Assembly (NCBI RefSeq): GCF_009687865.1
Contig: NZ_BLAE01000043.1
Span: forward strand, 28,812-92,811
Direction of reading: 5' to 3'
Length of the DNA stretch: 64,000 bases
Origin: Acrocarpospora macrocephala
Lineage (GTDB): Bacteria > Actinomycetota > Actinomycetes > Streptosporangiales > Streptosporangiaceae
Shown here in pieces: positions 8,926 through 18,228 of the stretch (positions are counted from its first letter, which is position 1; every line of letters begins with the position of its first letter). The translations under genes and the position numbers were made by a program. Below the pieces are notes generated by a model. The model did not search any database. It was not told the origin of the DNA and worked only from the letters and a program-made list of their open reading frames with translations.

Positions 8926-10223
8926 TCCAGGCCGTTTCTGGCGATGACCTCGCGATACCAGTGGGCGCTGTCCTTGGGGAGTCGTTCCAGGGACTCGTAG
9001 TCGACGCGTACCAGACCGAAACGCTTGTGGTAGCCGCGGGCCCACTCGAAGTTGTCCAGCAGCGACCAGACCAGGTAGCCGCGCAGGTCGGCGCCCCGCT
9101 GGATCGCGTTGTGGGCGGCCCGGAAATGGCCGTCGAGGAAGGCGATGCGGTCGGTGTCGGGGACCCGGCCGTCCTTGACCACGTCGTCGTAGGCCGCGCC
9201 GTTCTCGGTGATCATCAGCGGGGTGCCGGGGTAGTCGCGGCTGATCCGCAGCAGCAGCTCCTCCAGGCCGGAGGGGACCACCTCCCAGCCCATCTCGGTG
9301 GGCACGCCGTGCGGGGGCAGCCAGGCGATGCCCTCGCTGCCGGGATACTCCTCGTGCCCGGGCGAGGCGGGGTCGGCGGCCAGCCGGGCGATCGTGTAGT
9401 AGTTCACGCCGAGCACGTCGATCGCCTCGAACGGCAGATCGTCCAACCCAAGATCAGTAAATTTCGCGATATGGGCGCGGATGTCGTCGGGGTAGGCGCC
9501 GCGCAGGACCGGGTCCAGGAAGAGGCGGTTGGCCAGGCCGTCGATGAGCGTGGTCACCTCGGGGTCGCCGACCGTCGGCGTGAGGTTGAGCGTCACGCTG
9601 ACCTCGCCCGCGCCGCCCGCGCGCAGGACCTGCGCGCCCAGCGCGTGCGCGCGCAGCAGGTGGTGCGCGGCCGTGAACGCGGCGGCCGGATCGGTCACCC
9701 CGGGGGCGTGGCGGCCGGAGCCGTACCCGACGAAGGCCGAGACCCACGGTTCGTTGAGGGTGGTCCAGGTGGCGACCCGGTCCCCCAGGCGGTGGTGGAC
9801 GATCTCCGTGTAGTCGGCGAACTTGGCGGCCGTGTCTGGGTTCCGCCAGTCGAGTTCGGCGGGGAGGTCCCAGTGGTAGAGGGTGGCGATGGGCGAGATG
9901 CGGCGGGCCAGCAACTCGTCCACAAGCCGGTCGTAGAAGTCCAGGCCGGCGGCGTTGAACGTGCCGCCGGGCAGCACGCGCGGCCAGGACACCGAGAACC
10001 GGTAGGCGTGCAGCCCCAGGTCCTCCATGATCGCGACGTCCTCGCGATACCGGTGGTAGTGGTCGCAGGCGACGTCCCCGGTGTGCCCATCGGCCACCTT
10101 CCCCGGTGTGTGGCTGAACACGTCCCAGATGGATGGTCCCCGGCCGTCCTCGCGCACCGCTCCTTCGATCTGGTACGACGCGGTGGCCGCACCCCAAACG
10201 AATCCTTGGGGGAAGGTCGTCAA
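8922..10223 (-). CDS. GH1 family beta-glucosidase
   Basis: 433 residues, full length for glycoside hydrolase family 1. The N-terminal signature FVWGAATASYQIEGA is present. The acid/base Glu is in TTLNEPWVS and the nucleophile Glu in MITENGAAYDD. The sugar-binding stretch YLVWSLLDNFEWARGYHKRFGLV completes the family pattern. No signal peptide is seen, so it should cleave imported beta-glucosides in the cytoplasm with retention of configuration. Its start overlaps the LacI gene stop by 4 nt (ATGA). It is therefore the third gene of the operon GH3-LacI-GH1 that begins at 13995. Confidence 0.96.
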   Translation of the reverse strand: MTTFPQGFVWGAATASYQIEGAVREDGRGPSIWDVFSHTPGKVADGHTGDVACDHYHRYREDVAIMEDLGLHAYRFSVSWPRVLPGGTFNAAGLDFYDRLVDELLARRISPIATLYHWDLPAELDWRNPDTAAKFADYTEIVHHRLGDRVATWTTLNEPWVSAFVGYGSGRHAPGVTDPAAAFTAAHHLLRAHALGAQVLRAGGAGEVSVTLNLTPTVGDPEVTTLIDGLANRLFLDPVLRGAYPDDIRAHIAKFTDLGLDDLPFEAIDVLGVNYYTIARLAADPASPGHEEYPGSEGIAWLPPHGVPTEMGWEVVPSGLEELLLRISRDYPGTPLMITENGAAYDDVVKDGRVPDTDRIAFLDGHFRAAHNAIQRGADLRGYLVWSLLDNFEWARGYHKRFGLVRVDYESLERLPKDSAHWYREVIARNGLD

Positions 10224-11221
10224 CGTGTGCTCTCCCTGATCGTGAGTCGTGGTTCCAGCAGCATCGAATCGGCAGGAAGGCCGTCGAGCTTGGCCATCAG
10301 CAGCCTAACCGCCTGATGCCCGACATCCTCGGCCGGAATGAGCACGGAGGTGAGCGCGGGACTCGCCCGTTCCGCGACGTCATCCGGGCAGATCGCCACC
10401 ACGGAGACGTCCTCCGGAACCGATCGGCCGAGCGCGCGCAACGCGGCCAGGACGTGCCCGACCGCCGCCTCGTTGTGCACCACCAGACCGGTCAATCCGG
10501 GATGCTGGTCGAAGAGGATCTTCACGGTCTCGGCGACCTCGTCGTAGGTCTCCTCGCACGGCACCGCGACCGATTTCAGGTCCTTCGCCGCGGCCGTGAA
10601 CCCGGCCAGCGTGCGCTCGGCGAAACCGGTCCCCCGCTCGTAGACCACGCGCGGCGCGCCCAGCAGCGCGATCTCGCGATGCCCGCCCGCCGCCAGATGT
10701 TCGGCGCACAGCGCCCCCGCCCGCGCGAAGTCCAGGTCCACGCAGGTCAGCCCCTCCGCGTCGGCCGGGAACCCGATCAGCACGCTCGGCTCGCCCAGCT
10801 CGCGCAGCAGCGGCACGCGCGGATCGCGCACCTCCACGTCCATCAGCAGCAGCCCGTCCACCAGCGCGCTCGCCGCCACCCGCTGCAGCCCCTCCGGGCC
10901 CTCGTCGGCGGTCATCAGCAGCACGTCGTGGTCGAACTGCCGGGCGGTGGCCACCACCGAGGTGGCGAACTGCATCAGCACCGGCAGGTTCATGCCCGCC
11001 CGCAGCGGCAGCACCAGCGCGATCACGTTCGCCCGCTTGCTGGCCAGCGCCCGCGCCCCGGCGTTGGGGTGGTATCCCAGCGCGCGCACGCTCTCCAGCA
11101 CGCGCTGCCGGGTGGTCGCGGATATCGCCCGTTTGCCGCTCAGCACGTACGACACGGTGCTGACCGCGACTCCCGCGTGCCTGGCGACGTCGGCGATGGT
11201 CACCGTACGCACCTTCCTCAC
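10220..11221 (-). CDS. LacI-family transcriptional regulator of the glycosidase operon
   Basis: 333 residues. The LacI helix-turn-helix and hinge are at the N-terminus (VTIADVARHAGVAVSTVSYV, then RALASKR). A periplasmic-binding-protein-like effector domain follows and ends in SMLLEPRLTIRESTR, a typical LacI C-terminus. It should bind a sugar effector and repress the surrounding glycosidase genes. It is embedded between GH3 and GH1 genes with 4-nt overlaps on both sides, so the three are translationally coupled. The likely operator pair lies at 14018-14071 upstream of the first gene, implying autoregulation. Confidence 0.95.
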   Translation of the reverse strand: MRKVRTVTIADVARHAGVAVSTVSYVLSGKRAISATTRQRVLESVRALGYHPNAGARALASKRANVIALVLPLRAGMNLPVLMQFATSVVATARQFDHDVLLMTADEGPEGLQRVAASALVDGLLLMDVEVRDPRVPLLRELGEPSVLIGFPADAEGLTCVDLDFARAGALCAEHLAAGGHREIALLGAPRVVYERGTGFAERTLAGFTAAAKDLKSVAVPCEETYDEVAETVKILFDQHPGLTGLVVHNEAAVGHVLAALRALGRSVPEDVSVVAICPDDVAERASPALTSVLIPAEDVGHQAVRLLMAKLDGLPADSMLLEPRLTIRESTR

Positions 11222-13995
11222 CGGCCGAACCCGAGCGTGCGCACCGTGACTCCCTCGTTCTCGAACACCACATAAAGATCGCGCACACCGGTCGCGGGCG
11301 AAAGAGCCGTGGCCGCCTCGACGAAGTCGTGACCGCCCGCCGTCGGCCTGACCGTGACCGTGCCGAGGACCTCGCCGTGCAGAGGATCGTCCAGGCGCAG
11401 GGTCAGCACGCCGCCCTCGGTGCTGGCCGCGCTCAGCACGGCCTGCTCCGGCTTGCCGTCCAGGTCGGCGTCGCGGAACACGATCCAGGCGCCTGGCCCG
11501 GCCGAGCGCACGGCGTCTCCCCGCTCCCTGGCGGCGTCACACAGCACTATTCCGTCGTACTCGTCATGGTCGGCCGCGTCCAGTGCGCGCAGGTCCCGGG
11601 GCGGCACGCGTTCGCCCTTCACGGTGAAGGGCGCGCACAGCCGGATGTCCCGGCTGGAGGAGCCGACGTGCACCTTGTGGGAGGCGTCCTCGATCGCGAA
11701 GCGCCCCCGGGTGACGTCCCAGAACGCCAGGTCCTCGATCGGCACCGGGATCTCGACGGTACGGCTCTCGCCCGGCGCGAGCCGTACCTTCCGGAAGCCG
11801 CGCAAGGCGCGGACCGGCTGTTTGACGCGGGAGCGCTGCTGGTGGGTGTAGACCTGCACGACCTCCTCGCCCGCGCGCCAGCCGGAGTTCGTCACCGTGA
11901 CCTGGACGGTCAGAGTGTCGTCGGGGGCCAGGTCGTCGCTGGACAGACTGAGGTCGGAATAGGTGAAGCGGGTGTAGCTGAGGCCGTGGCCGAACGGGTA
12001 GAGGGGCGTGCCCCGGTAATACAGATATGTCGCGTCGGTGGCGATGATGTCGTAGTCGAACAGGTCGGGCAGCTCCCCGGCTGAGCGGTACCAGGTCTGG
12101 GTGAGGCGGCCGCCCGGGTCGGCGTCGCCGAACAGCACGTCGGCGAGGGCGTGGCCGTATTCCTGGCCGCCGTGCGAGGACCAGAGGATCGCGGGCACGT
12201 GCGCGTCGGCCCAGGTGACCGCGAACGGGTAGCCGCTGGAGACCACCAGCACGGTCGCCCTGTTCGCCTCGTGCACGGCCCTGACCAGCTTCTCCTGCCC
12301 CTGGGGCAGGGCCAGGTCGGCCCTGTCCTCGGTCTCCCTGCCGTTGACCAGCGGGTGGTCGCCCACCACGACGACGGCCACGTCCGCGTCCGCGGCGGCC
12401 CGGGCGGCCTGCGCGGCGCCGCTCTCGACCAGGTCCACGACGAGCAGGGTGGCCGCGTCCGGGTCGTCGGTGAGGCGGAGCGTGCCGCGATCGGCGGTGA
12501 CGTACTGGTCGGTGGAGATGTGGCGGAGCACGACGCCGCGGAAGCGCTCCTCCATCCGGAAGGTCTGCCTGACCTCCCAGCCGTTCGGGCCCGGCTGGTC
12601 GTTGACCAGCACGCCGTCCTGGCCCACGCTGACGTGCCGGCCGTTGGCGACGCTGCGGAACGCGTACGCCCCGCCGCCCCAGTCGAACACGTCGAACTCG
12701 GCCGAGGCGCCGATGCCGAGCGGGCCGCCGGTGTAATCGGAGGTGGCGCTGACGTAGCCCTCCTCGGCGCGCAGCGTGATGCGGTCCACACCCTCGCAGT
12801 AGACCGTCTCGCACCGCTCGGCGATGCCGTTCCTGGCCGTCACCCGGTACGGCAACGTGCCGCTGTACCAGTCCTCCAGCAGCACGTCGGCCAGCGGGCC
12901 GATCACCGCCACCCGCTTGGGCGCGCAGAGCGGCAGCAGGCCGTCGTTCTTGAGCAGCGTGATCGACTGCCGGGCCGCCTCCCGGGCCAGGCGCTGGTGC
13001 TCGGCGCAGTTGACGACCTCCTCGCTGATCTCCTCCTGCGGTTCCACCGGGTCGAACTCGCCGAGCCTGGTCCGGATGGACAGCGCGTGCCGGACCGCGG
13101 TGTCGATGTCGGCCTCGGTGATCAGGCCGCGGTCGAGGGCGGTCCTGAGGTGACCCAGGGTGGCTTCGGGGTTCGCGTCGTCTTGAGTGAAGCTGTCCAG
13201 GCCCGCTTTGAGCGCGTGTGCGTACGCCTCGGCGGGGTCGGCGTGGTAGGCCTGCATGCCGAAGAGGTTCGCGGGGGCGTACGCGTCGCTGACCACGAGG
13301 ACGTCCTCGCCGGTCCACGTGCGCAGGACGTCGTTGATCAGCGGGGACAGGTGCGCAGGGCGGCCGTTGACCAGGTTGTAGCTGGGCATCACCGCGACCG
13401 CCGCGCCCGACTCGATCGGGGGGCGGAAGGCGCGCAGCTCGTACTCGTGCAGCACCCGGGGTGGCAGGTTGCTGGAGCTGACGCAGCGGTCGGTCTCGTT
13501 GTTGTAGGCCAGGAAGTGCTTGAGCGTCGGCGCGGTCTTCAGCACGGGCCCGTCCCCGCGCAAGCCCGTCGCGTACGCGGTGCCCAGTACGCCGGTCAGC
13601 CACGGATCCTCGGAGTAGCCCTCCTCGTTGCGCCCCCAGCGCGGATCGCGGAGCGGGTTCACCACCGGAGCCCACACGTTGCGGCCCGCCCCGGCCGGAT
13701 CCTTGCGGTGGAAGGCGAGCACCTCGTCCGCCGTCGCCGCGCCCACGCCGCGCACCAGTTCCGGGTTCCAGGTGCTGGCCAGGCCGATCGCCTGCGGGAA
13801 CACGGTCGCGGGGCCGAGCCAGGCCAGGCCGTGCAGCGCCTCGGTGCCGGTCCGGAACGGCTTGAGCCCGAGCCGGTCGACCGGCGCCTGGTACTGGTGC
13901 AGCAGGCCGATCTTCTCCGCCAGCGTGAGCCGGGCGACGAGGTCGCTGACCCGGGTCCGCGTGGGCAGGCCTGGATCGCGGAACGGCTCGGTCAT
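11218..13995 (-). CDS. GH3 family beta-glycosidase with inserted beta-trefoil-like domain
   Basis: 925 residues. The N-terminal GH3 barrel (residues about 15-310) contains VWAPVVNPLRDPRWGRNEEGY and KHFLAYNNE. The probable nucleophile Asp is in VLVVSDAYAPANL, where the usual S-D-W reads S-D-A. The GH3 C-terminal sandwich follows, interrupted at about 410-525 by a segment (YAFRSVANGRHVSVGQDG, YVTADRGTLRLT) resembling fascin/trefoil carbohydrate-recognition repeats. A fibronectin-III-like domain typical of GH3 is next (PFGHGLSYTRFTYSDLSLS), then about 130 extra residues. No signal peptide is visible, so it is probably cytoplasmic. It is the first gene of the operon and lies directly behind two palindromic operators. 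Confidence 0.93.
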   Translation of the reverse strand: MTEPFRDPGLPTRTRVSDLVARLTLAEKIGLLHQYQAPVDRLGLKPFRTGTEALHGLAWLGPATVFPQAIGLASTWNPELVRGVGAATADEVLAFHRKDPAGAGRNVWAPVVNPLRDPRWGRNEEGYSEDPWLTGVLGTAYATGLRGDGPVLKTAPTLKHFLAYNNETDRCVSSSNLPPRVLHEYELRAFRPPIESGAAVAVMPSYNLVNGRPAHLSPLINDVLRTWTGEDVLVVSDAYAPANLFGMQAYHADPAEAYAHALKAGLDSFTQDDANPEATLGHLRTALDRGLITEADIDTAVRHALSIRTRLGEFDPVEPQEEISEEVVNCAEHQRLAREAARQSITLLKNDGLLPLCAPKRVAVIGPLADVLLEDWYSGTLPYRVTARNGIAERCETVYCEGVDRITLRAEEGYVSATSDYTGGPLGIGASAEFDVFDWGGGAYAFRSVANGRHVSVGQDGVLVNDQPGPNGWEVRQTFRMEERFRGVVLRHISTDQYVTADRGTLRLTDDPDAATLLVVDLVESGAAQAARAAADADVAVVVVGDHPLVNGRETEDRADLALPQGQEKLVRAVHEANRATVLVVSSGYPFAVTWADAHVPAILWSSHGGQEYGHALADVLFGDADPGGRLTQTWYRSAGELPDLFDYDIIATDATYLYYRGTPLYPFGHGLSYTRFTYSDLSLSSDDLAPDDTLTVQVTVTNSGWRAGEEVVQVYTHQQRSRVKQPVRALRGFRKVRLAPGESRTVEIPVPIEDLAFWDVTRGRFAIEDASHKVHVGSSSRDIRLCAPFTVKGERVPPRDLRALDAADHDEYDGIVLCDAARERGDAVRSAGPGAWIVFRDADLDGKPEQAVLSAASTEGGVLTLRLDDPLHGEVLGTVTVRPTAGGHDFVEAATALSPATGVRDLYVVFENEGVTVRTLGFGR

Positions 13996-14017
13996 GTGGA
14001 TCCACCATCCTCATGTG

Positions 14018-14071
14018 TCGAAGCGCTTCGATGGACGGGCAAAAGAAGGCGCTTCTGTCGAAGCGCTTCGA
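14018..14071. promoter_or_regulatory. Two identical 14-bp palindromic operators (LacI-type)
   Basis: TCGAAGCGCTTCGA occurs twice, at 14018-14031 and 14058-14071, as perfect palindromes 40 bp apart (about four helical turns, same DNA face). An imperfect third copy (GAAGGCGCTTC) lies between them. The central CG and the symmetry fit LacI-family operators. The position, 23-76 bp upstream of the GH3 start, fits repression of the GH3-LacI-GH1 operon by its own LacI protein. Confidence 0.8.
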
Positions 14072-14152
14072 TAGGTTTCACCCGGATAAAATCGGCCTCA
14101 CAACCGAAGGGTCCCGCCTGAACAACCTCCGGTCAAGACCCATTTGTCGGGG

Positions 14153-15364
14153 CTAAGTCAGCGCGGGCAACCGTCCCGAGTCGACGGAATCGAGGACCCG
14201 GGCCGCGGCTCCGAGCGCGCCCGCGCCGTGGCCGAGCGTGGAGACGACCAGGCGGCAGCCGCCGCCTCCGGGCGCGATCGAGCGGCGGAACATCTCCTCC
14301 TCCGCGCGCTTGTGCACCCAGGGGGCCAGCGTCACGAAATATCCCCCGAGCACGATGACCTCGGGATTCAGGGTGTTCGCCACGATCGCCACGCCCTTGC
14401 CGAGGTTGTGGCCGACCGAGTCGAGCAGAGCGAGGATCTCGGCGTCGCCCGCGCGGGCCCGCCGCAGGACCTCGTCGAGCTCGGGTTCCAGCTCCGACGG
14501 CGACACGCCTGGCGCGAGCACCGCGCCGATCCCGGCCATGGCCTCCAGGCAGCCGTGCCGGCCGCACTGGCAGAGCGGGCCGCTCGGGTCGATCTCGATG
14601 TGCCCGATCTCGCCGGTATAGCCCTGCCCGCCGCGCCGCAGCCGTCCATCCATGATCACGCCAGCGCCGACGCCGACTTCGCCGGTCAGGTAGACCAGGT
14701 CGTTCACGCCGCCGTGCGGGCCGAAGCGGAGCTCCGCCAGCGCGCCCAGATTGGCGTCGTTGTCGACCATCACCGGAAAGCCCGGATCGCGCATCGCCTT
14801 GGTCAGGTCGCCGCACAGATCGACGTCGCGCCAGCCGAGGTTCGGGGCGAGCCGCACTGAACCGTTCACGTCCACCAGGCCCGGCACCGCGACCGTGAGG
14901 CCGAGCACCTGGCGGGCCTCCTTCGCCATCCGGCTCACCACGCGGCGGGCGATGGCGGCGATTCCGGCCACCGCCTGGCCCGCGGAAGCCGTACCTCCCG
15001 AGAAGGATCGGCGCCAGGACAGCAGCTCCTCGCCCTTCAGGTCGACCGCGACCGCCGTCAGGTAGTCGACGTTGACCTCGATGCCGATCGCCGCGTACGG
15101 CGAGCCGTCCAGCACCAGCATGGTCGCCGGGCGGCCCACCCGGTTCTCGGTGAGGCCGGTCTCGCGGAGCAGGCGCCGGTCGATGAGATCGGCCACGAGG
15201 CTGGAGACCGTAGCCTTGTTCAGGCCGGTGGACGCGGCGATGTCCGCGCGGGAACAGGGTGAGTTCTCGCGGACGAACCGCAGGACGACGGCCAGGTTGG
15301 TGGCGCGGACGTCGGTGAAGTCGGCCGGCTGAGGCCCATGGTGCGATGTCTGCGGTGTGATCAA
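14153..15364 (-). CDS. ROK-family transcriptional regulator (NagC/XylR type)
   Basis: 403 residues. The N-terminal winged helix contains SRADIAASTGLNKATVSSLV, the usual MarR-like ROK DNA-binding motif. The ROK sugar-kinase-like domain follows, with VMVDNDANLGALAE and the zinc-binding signature C-x-C-GxxGC-x-E in CQCGRHGCLEAMAG. It probably senses a sugar or sugar phosphate. It is divergent from the ABC importer starting at 15591, with 226 bp between them, and is the best candidate for that importer's regulator. ROK repressors and ROK kinases share this domain; the HTH makes it a regulator. Confidence 0.93.
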   Translation of the reverse strand: MITPQTSHHGPQPADFTDVRATNLAVVLRFVRENSPCSRADIAASTGLNKATVSSLVADLIDRRLLRETGLTENRVGRPATMLVLDGSPYAAIGIEVNVDYLTAVAVDLKGEELLSWRRSFSGGTASAGQAVAGIAAIARRVVSRMAKEARQVLGLTVAVPGLVDVNGSVRLAPNLGWRDVDLCGDLTKAMRDPGFPVMVDNDANLGALAELRFGPHGGVNDLVYLTGEVGVGAGVIMDGRLRRGGQGYTGEIGHIEIDPSGPLCQCGRHGCLEAMAGIGAVLAPGVSPSELEPELDEVLRRARAGDAEILALLDSVGHNLGKGVAIVANTLNPEVIVLGGYFVTLAPWVHKRAEEEMFRRSIAPGGGGCRLVVSTLGHGAGALGAAARVLDSVDSGRLPALT

Positions 15365-15496
15365 AAGTCAGCCCCGTTCCTGCTCGGGCTCATCATGCCT
15401 CATGTGCCCCCGATCCGGCCTCTGTCATCAATCTGTGATCGGGTCCCGGGGGTCCCGCCGGGGCGAAACCTTGTGGTAACCGCCACCCTGGACTAA

Positions 15497-15521
15497 TTTG
15501 TTTGGTCGAAAGACGAACTAA
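15497..15521. promoter_or_regulatory. Possible ROK operator in the divergent ROK/importer region
   Basis: An imperfect inverted repeat (TTTGTTTGGTC, then GACGAACTAA) surrounds GAAA in an AT-richer stretch 70-95 bp upstream of the binding-protein start. T-rich interrupted palindromes are typical of ROK sites, but the match is loose, so this is only a candidate. Confidence 0.3.
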
Positions 15522-15590
15522 CTCTATCGCGTGGATGTCGTTCTCCAAAACCCTCTTCGCACGTACGAACCTAAAGGAAGGGAGCGCGTC

Positions 15591-17237
15591 GTGACGCAAT
15601 CCCCCACCAGGCGCGGGTTCTTAGGGCTCGTCGCCCTTACCGCCCTATCCGCCTGCGCGGCCCCCGCCGGGCCCAAGCCGGGCGCGGCCAAGGCCACCGC
15701 CGCGGCCATGGACAAGCTCACCGCCCTGGTCCCCAAGTACGTCCCGCTCCAGGTCGTCAAGCCCGACATCACCAGCAGCGTGCCGGGCTTCGGCCGGGAC
15801 GGCTTCCTCAAGTATCCGGCCACGCTCGTCGACTCGATCACCGCCAAGCCCGGCAAGGGCGGCAGCTACAAGGTCATGGTGCCGACCTGGAGCCCCTTGC
15901 CGCCGCCGCTGGGCAGCAACTCCTACTACGACGCCGTCAACACCGACATCGGCGCCACCATCGACTTCAACTACCTCGACGGCATGACCATCCACGAGAA
16001 GCTGCCGACCCTGCTGGCCGGAGGCGACGTCGCGGACGTGACCACCGTGCCCGGGTGGGCGCTCACCGCCGTGCCGGACTACTCCAAGGCCGTGGACGGG
16101 CTGTTCGAAGACCTCACGCCGTACCTGGCGGGCGATATTTCTGCGAAATATCCGGCTTTGGCGGCGATTCCCACGCTGGCCTGGCAGTACTCGGTCTTCG
16201 GCGGCAAGCTCAAGGCGGTGCCGGCCTGGCCGACGCCCATGTTCGGGCTGGTGCTCTTCCACCGCAAGGACCTCTGGGACAAGCACGGCCTGACCGCCCC
16301 CAAGTCCGCCGACGAGCTGTTCGAGATGGGCAAGCAGGTCACCGACCCCAAGGAGAAGCGCTGGGCCTTCGGCGACATCTTCGAGATCATGCGGGAGATC
16401 TTCCGGGTGCCGCGCAAGTGGCGTAAGGAGGGCGGCAAGCTCGTCCACGCGTACGAGACGCCGGAGTATGAGGCCACGGTCGCGTGGATGCGCAAGGTCG
16501 TCGACAACGGTCTGGTGCACCCCAACGTGCTGTCCGCCAAGCAGGCCGCCGACGCCAAGGAGCTGTTCAAGTCCGGCCAGATGCTGGTGACCTCGGATGG
16601 CTTCAGCTTCTGGGCCGAAACACTGATCCAGATGTCCAAGGAGAACCCCGACTTCTGGATGGAGCCCGTCCCGATCTTCGGCGGGGACGGCGGGAAGCCC
16701 GAATACCGGGTCAACCAGGACCCGAGCTACACCTTCATCAAGAAGGGCACCCCCAAGGAGAAGATCGAGGAGCTGCTGGGGCTGTTCAACTACTTCTCCT
16801 CCCCCTTCGGCACCCAGGAGCAACTGCTGTTCAACAACGGCGTCGAGGGCAAGCACTTCACCCGGGACGCGACCGGCGCGCCGCAGCAGACCGAACTCGG
16901 CCCCAAGGAGATCGTCGGCAGCTACGTCTGGCTCGGCGGCCGGGTCGACCCGATCTTCGAATCCCAGGCCCACCCCAACTACGTGCAGGCCGCCACCACC
17001 TGGTGGAACTCCGCCGTCCAGGTACGGCACCAGGACCCGTTCGACGGCATCCGGGTGCAGGAGCCCGGCGACTTCACCGCCGCCGTGAAGCCCTTCGAGG
17101 ACAAGGTGACGGACATCATCCGGGGCCGCCGCGACGTGAGCACGCTGGCCCAGGCCATCGACGAGTGGCGCAAGGGCGGCGGCGACGCGGGCCGCGAGTT
17201 CTACCAGAAGGTCCTCACCGACAATGGCCGTGCTTAG
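15591..17237 (+). CDS. Carbohydrate ABC importer, substrate-binding lipoprotein
   Basis: 548 residues from GTG 15591, which follows a good ribosome-binding site (AAGGAAGGGAG). An upstream in-frame GTG at 15531 would disrupt the signal peptide. The N-terminus has a twin-arginine stretch (SPTRRGFLGLVALTALSAC) ending in a lipobox (L-S-A-C), so it is exported and lipid-anchored. The size and the sequence FGLVLFHRKDLWDKHG fit the large LplA/YtcQ-like extracellular binding proteins of family-1 sugar transporters. It should capture an oligosaccharide or glycoside for the two permeases that follow. The gene overlaps the first permease by 14 nt. Confidence 0.92.
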   Translation: MTQSPTRRGFLGLVALTALSACAAPAGPKPGAAKATAAAMDKLTALVPKYVPLQVVKPDITSSVPGFGRDGFLKYPATLVDSITAKPGKGGSYKVMVPTWSPLPPPLGSNSYYDAVNTDIGATIDFNYLDGMTIHEKLPTLLAGGDVADVTTVPGWALTAVPDYSKAVDGLFEDLTPYLAGDISAKYPALAAIPTLAWQYSVFGGKLKAVPAWPTPMFGLVLFHRKDLWDKHGLTAPKSADELFEMGKQVTDPKEKRWAFGDIFEIMREIFRVPRKWRKEGGKLVHAYETPEYEATVAWMRKVVDNGLVHPNVLSAKQAADAKELFKSGQMLVTSDGFSFWAETLIQMSKENPDFWMEPVPIFGGDGGKPEYRVNQDPSYTFIKKGTPKEKIEELLGLFNYFSSPFGTQEQLLFNNGVEGKHFTRDATGAPQQTELGPKEIVGSYVWLGGRVDPIFESQAHPNYVQAATTWWNSAVQVRHQDPFDGIRVQEPGDFTAAVKPFEDKVTDIIRGRRDVSTLAQAIDEWRKGGGDAGREFYQKVLTDNGRA

Positions 17238-18228
17238 GAGCCGCTCGCGGAGCCGTACCGACTCGGGACCGGCGGGTGACCTGACCTCACCCGCCGGCCC
17301 CGGCCCTCGCCCTGGAAAGATGCCCTTCCTCGCGCGGCTGCGGCGGGACTGGCAACTGCTGGTGATGACGCTCCCGGCCCTCGGCCTGGTGCTGGTCTTC
17401 CACTACGTGCCGACCCTGGGCAACGTCATCGCCTTCCAGGACTACACCCCGTACGACGGGATCAGCAGCAGCCCCTGGGTGGGTCTGTACAACTTCCAGT
17501 GGCTGCTGTCCGACCCCGAGTTCTGGCAGGCCATCCGCAACACCGTCACGATCACCACATTCCAGCTGATCTTCTACTTCCCCATCCCGATCGCGCTGGC
17601 GATCCTGCTGGACAGCGTGCTCTCCCGGAAGCTGCGCCTGTTCATCCAGGGCATCGTCTACATGCCGCACTTCTTCTCCTGGGTGCTGGTGGTGAGCCTC
17701 TTCCAGCAGATCCTCGGCGGCGCCGGACTGCTCGCCCAGACCCTGCGGCAGCACGGGCACGAACCCTGGGACATCATGACCAACCCGGACGCGTTCATCG
17801 TCCTGGTCACCGCCGAGTCGGTCTGGAAGGACGCGGGCTGGGGGACGATCATCTTCCTGGCCGCGCTGTCCGCCATCAACCAGAACCTCTACGAGGCCGC
17901 CGCCGTCGACGGCGCGTCCCGGTGGCGGCGGATGTGGCACATCACCCTGCCCGGGCTGCGCCCGGTCATCCTGCTGCTGCTCATCCTGCGCCTGGGCGAC
18001 GCGCTCAACGTCGGCTTCGAGCAGTTCTTCCTGCAACGCGACGCGGTCGGCTCGCACGCGGCCGAGGTGCTCGACACCTTCGTCTACTGGCGCACCCTGA
18101 TGACCGGCGCGTGGAGCTACGGCGCTGCGGCGGGCCTGTTCAAGGGCGTCGTCGGCCTCATCCTCATCGTGATCGCCAACAAGGTGGCACACCGGTTCGG
18201 CGAACAGGGAATCTACAAACGATCATGA
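17224..18228 (+). CDS. Carbohydrate ABC importer, permease (LplB-like)
   Basis: 334 residues with six predicted membrane helices. The first is LLVMTLPALGLVLVFHYVPT. The EAA loop that contacts the ATPase reads YEAAAVDGASRWRRMWHITLPG. This is the MalF/LplB-like subunit of a family-1 sugar importer. It starts inside the end of the binding-protein gene and its stop overlaps the next start (ATGA), so all three genes are translationally coupled. No ATP-binding subunit is encoded nearby. In many actinomycetes one multitasking ATPase (MsiK) serves such importers, so that is the likely partner (inference). Confidence 0.94.
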   Translation: MAVLRSRSRSRTDSGPAGDLTSPAGPGPRPGKMPFLARLRRDWQLLVMTLPALGLVLVFHYVPTLGNVIAFQDYTPYDGISSSPWVGLYNFQWLLSDPEFWQAIRNTVTITTFQLIFYFPIPIALAILLDSVLSRKLRLFIQGIVYMPHFFSWVLVVSLFQQILGGAGLLAQTLRQHGHEPWDIMTNPDAFIVLVTAESVWKDAGWGTIIFLAALSAINQNLYEAAAVDGASRWRRMWHITLPGLRPVILLLLILRLGDALNVGFEQFFLQRDAVGSHAAEVLDTFVYWRTLMTGAWSYGAAAGLFKGVVGLILIVIANKVAHRFGEQGIYKRS

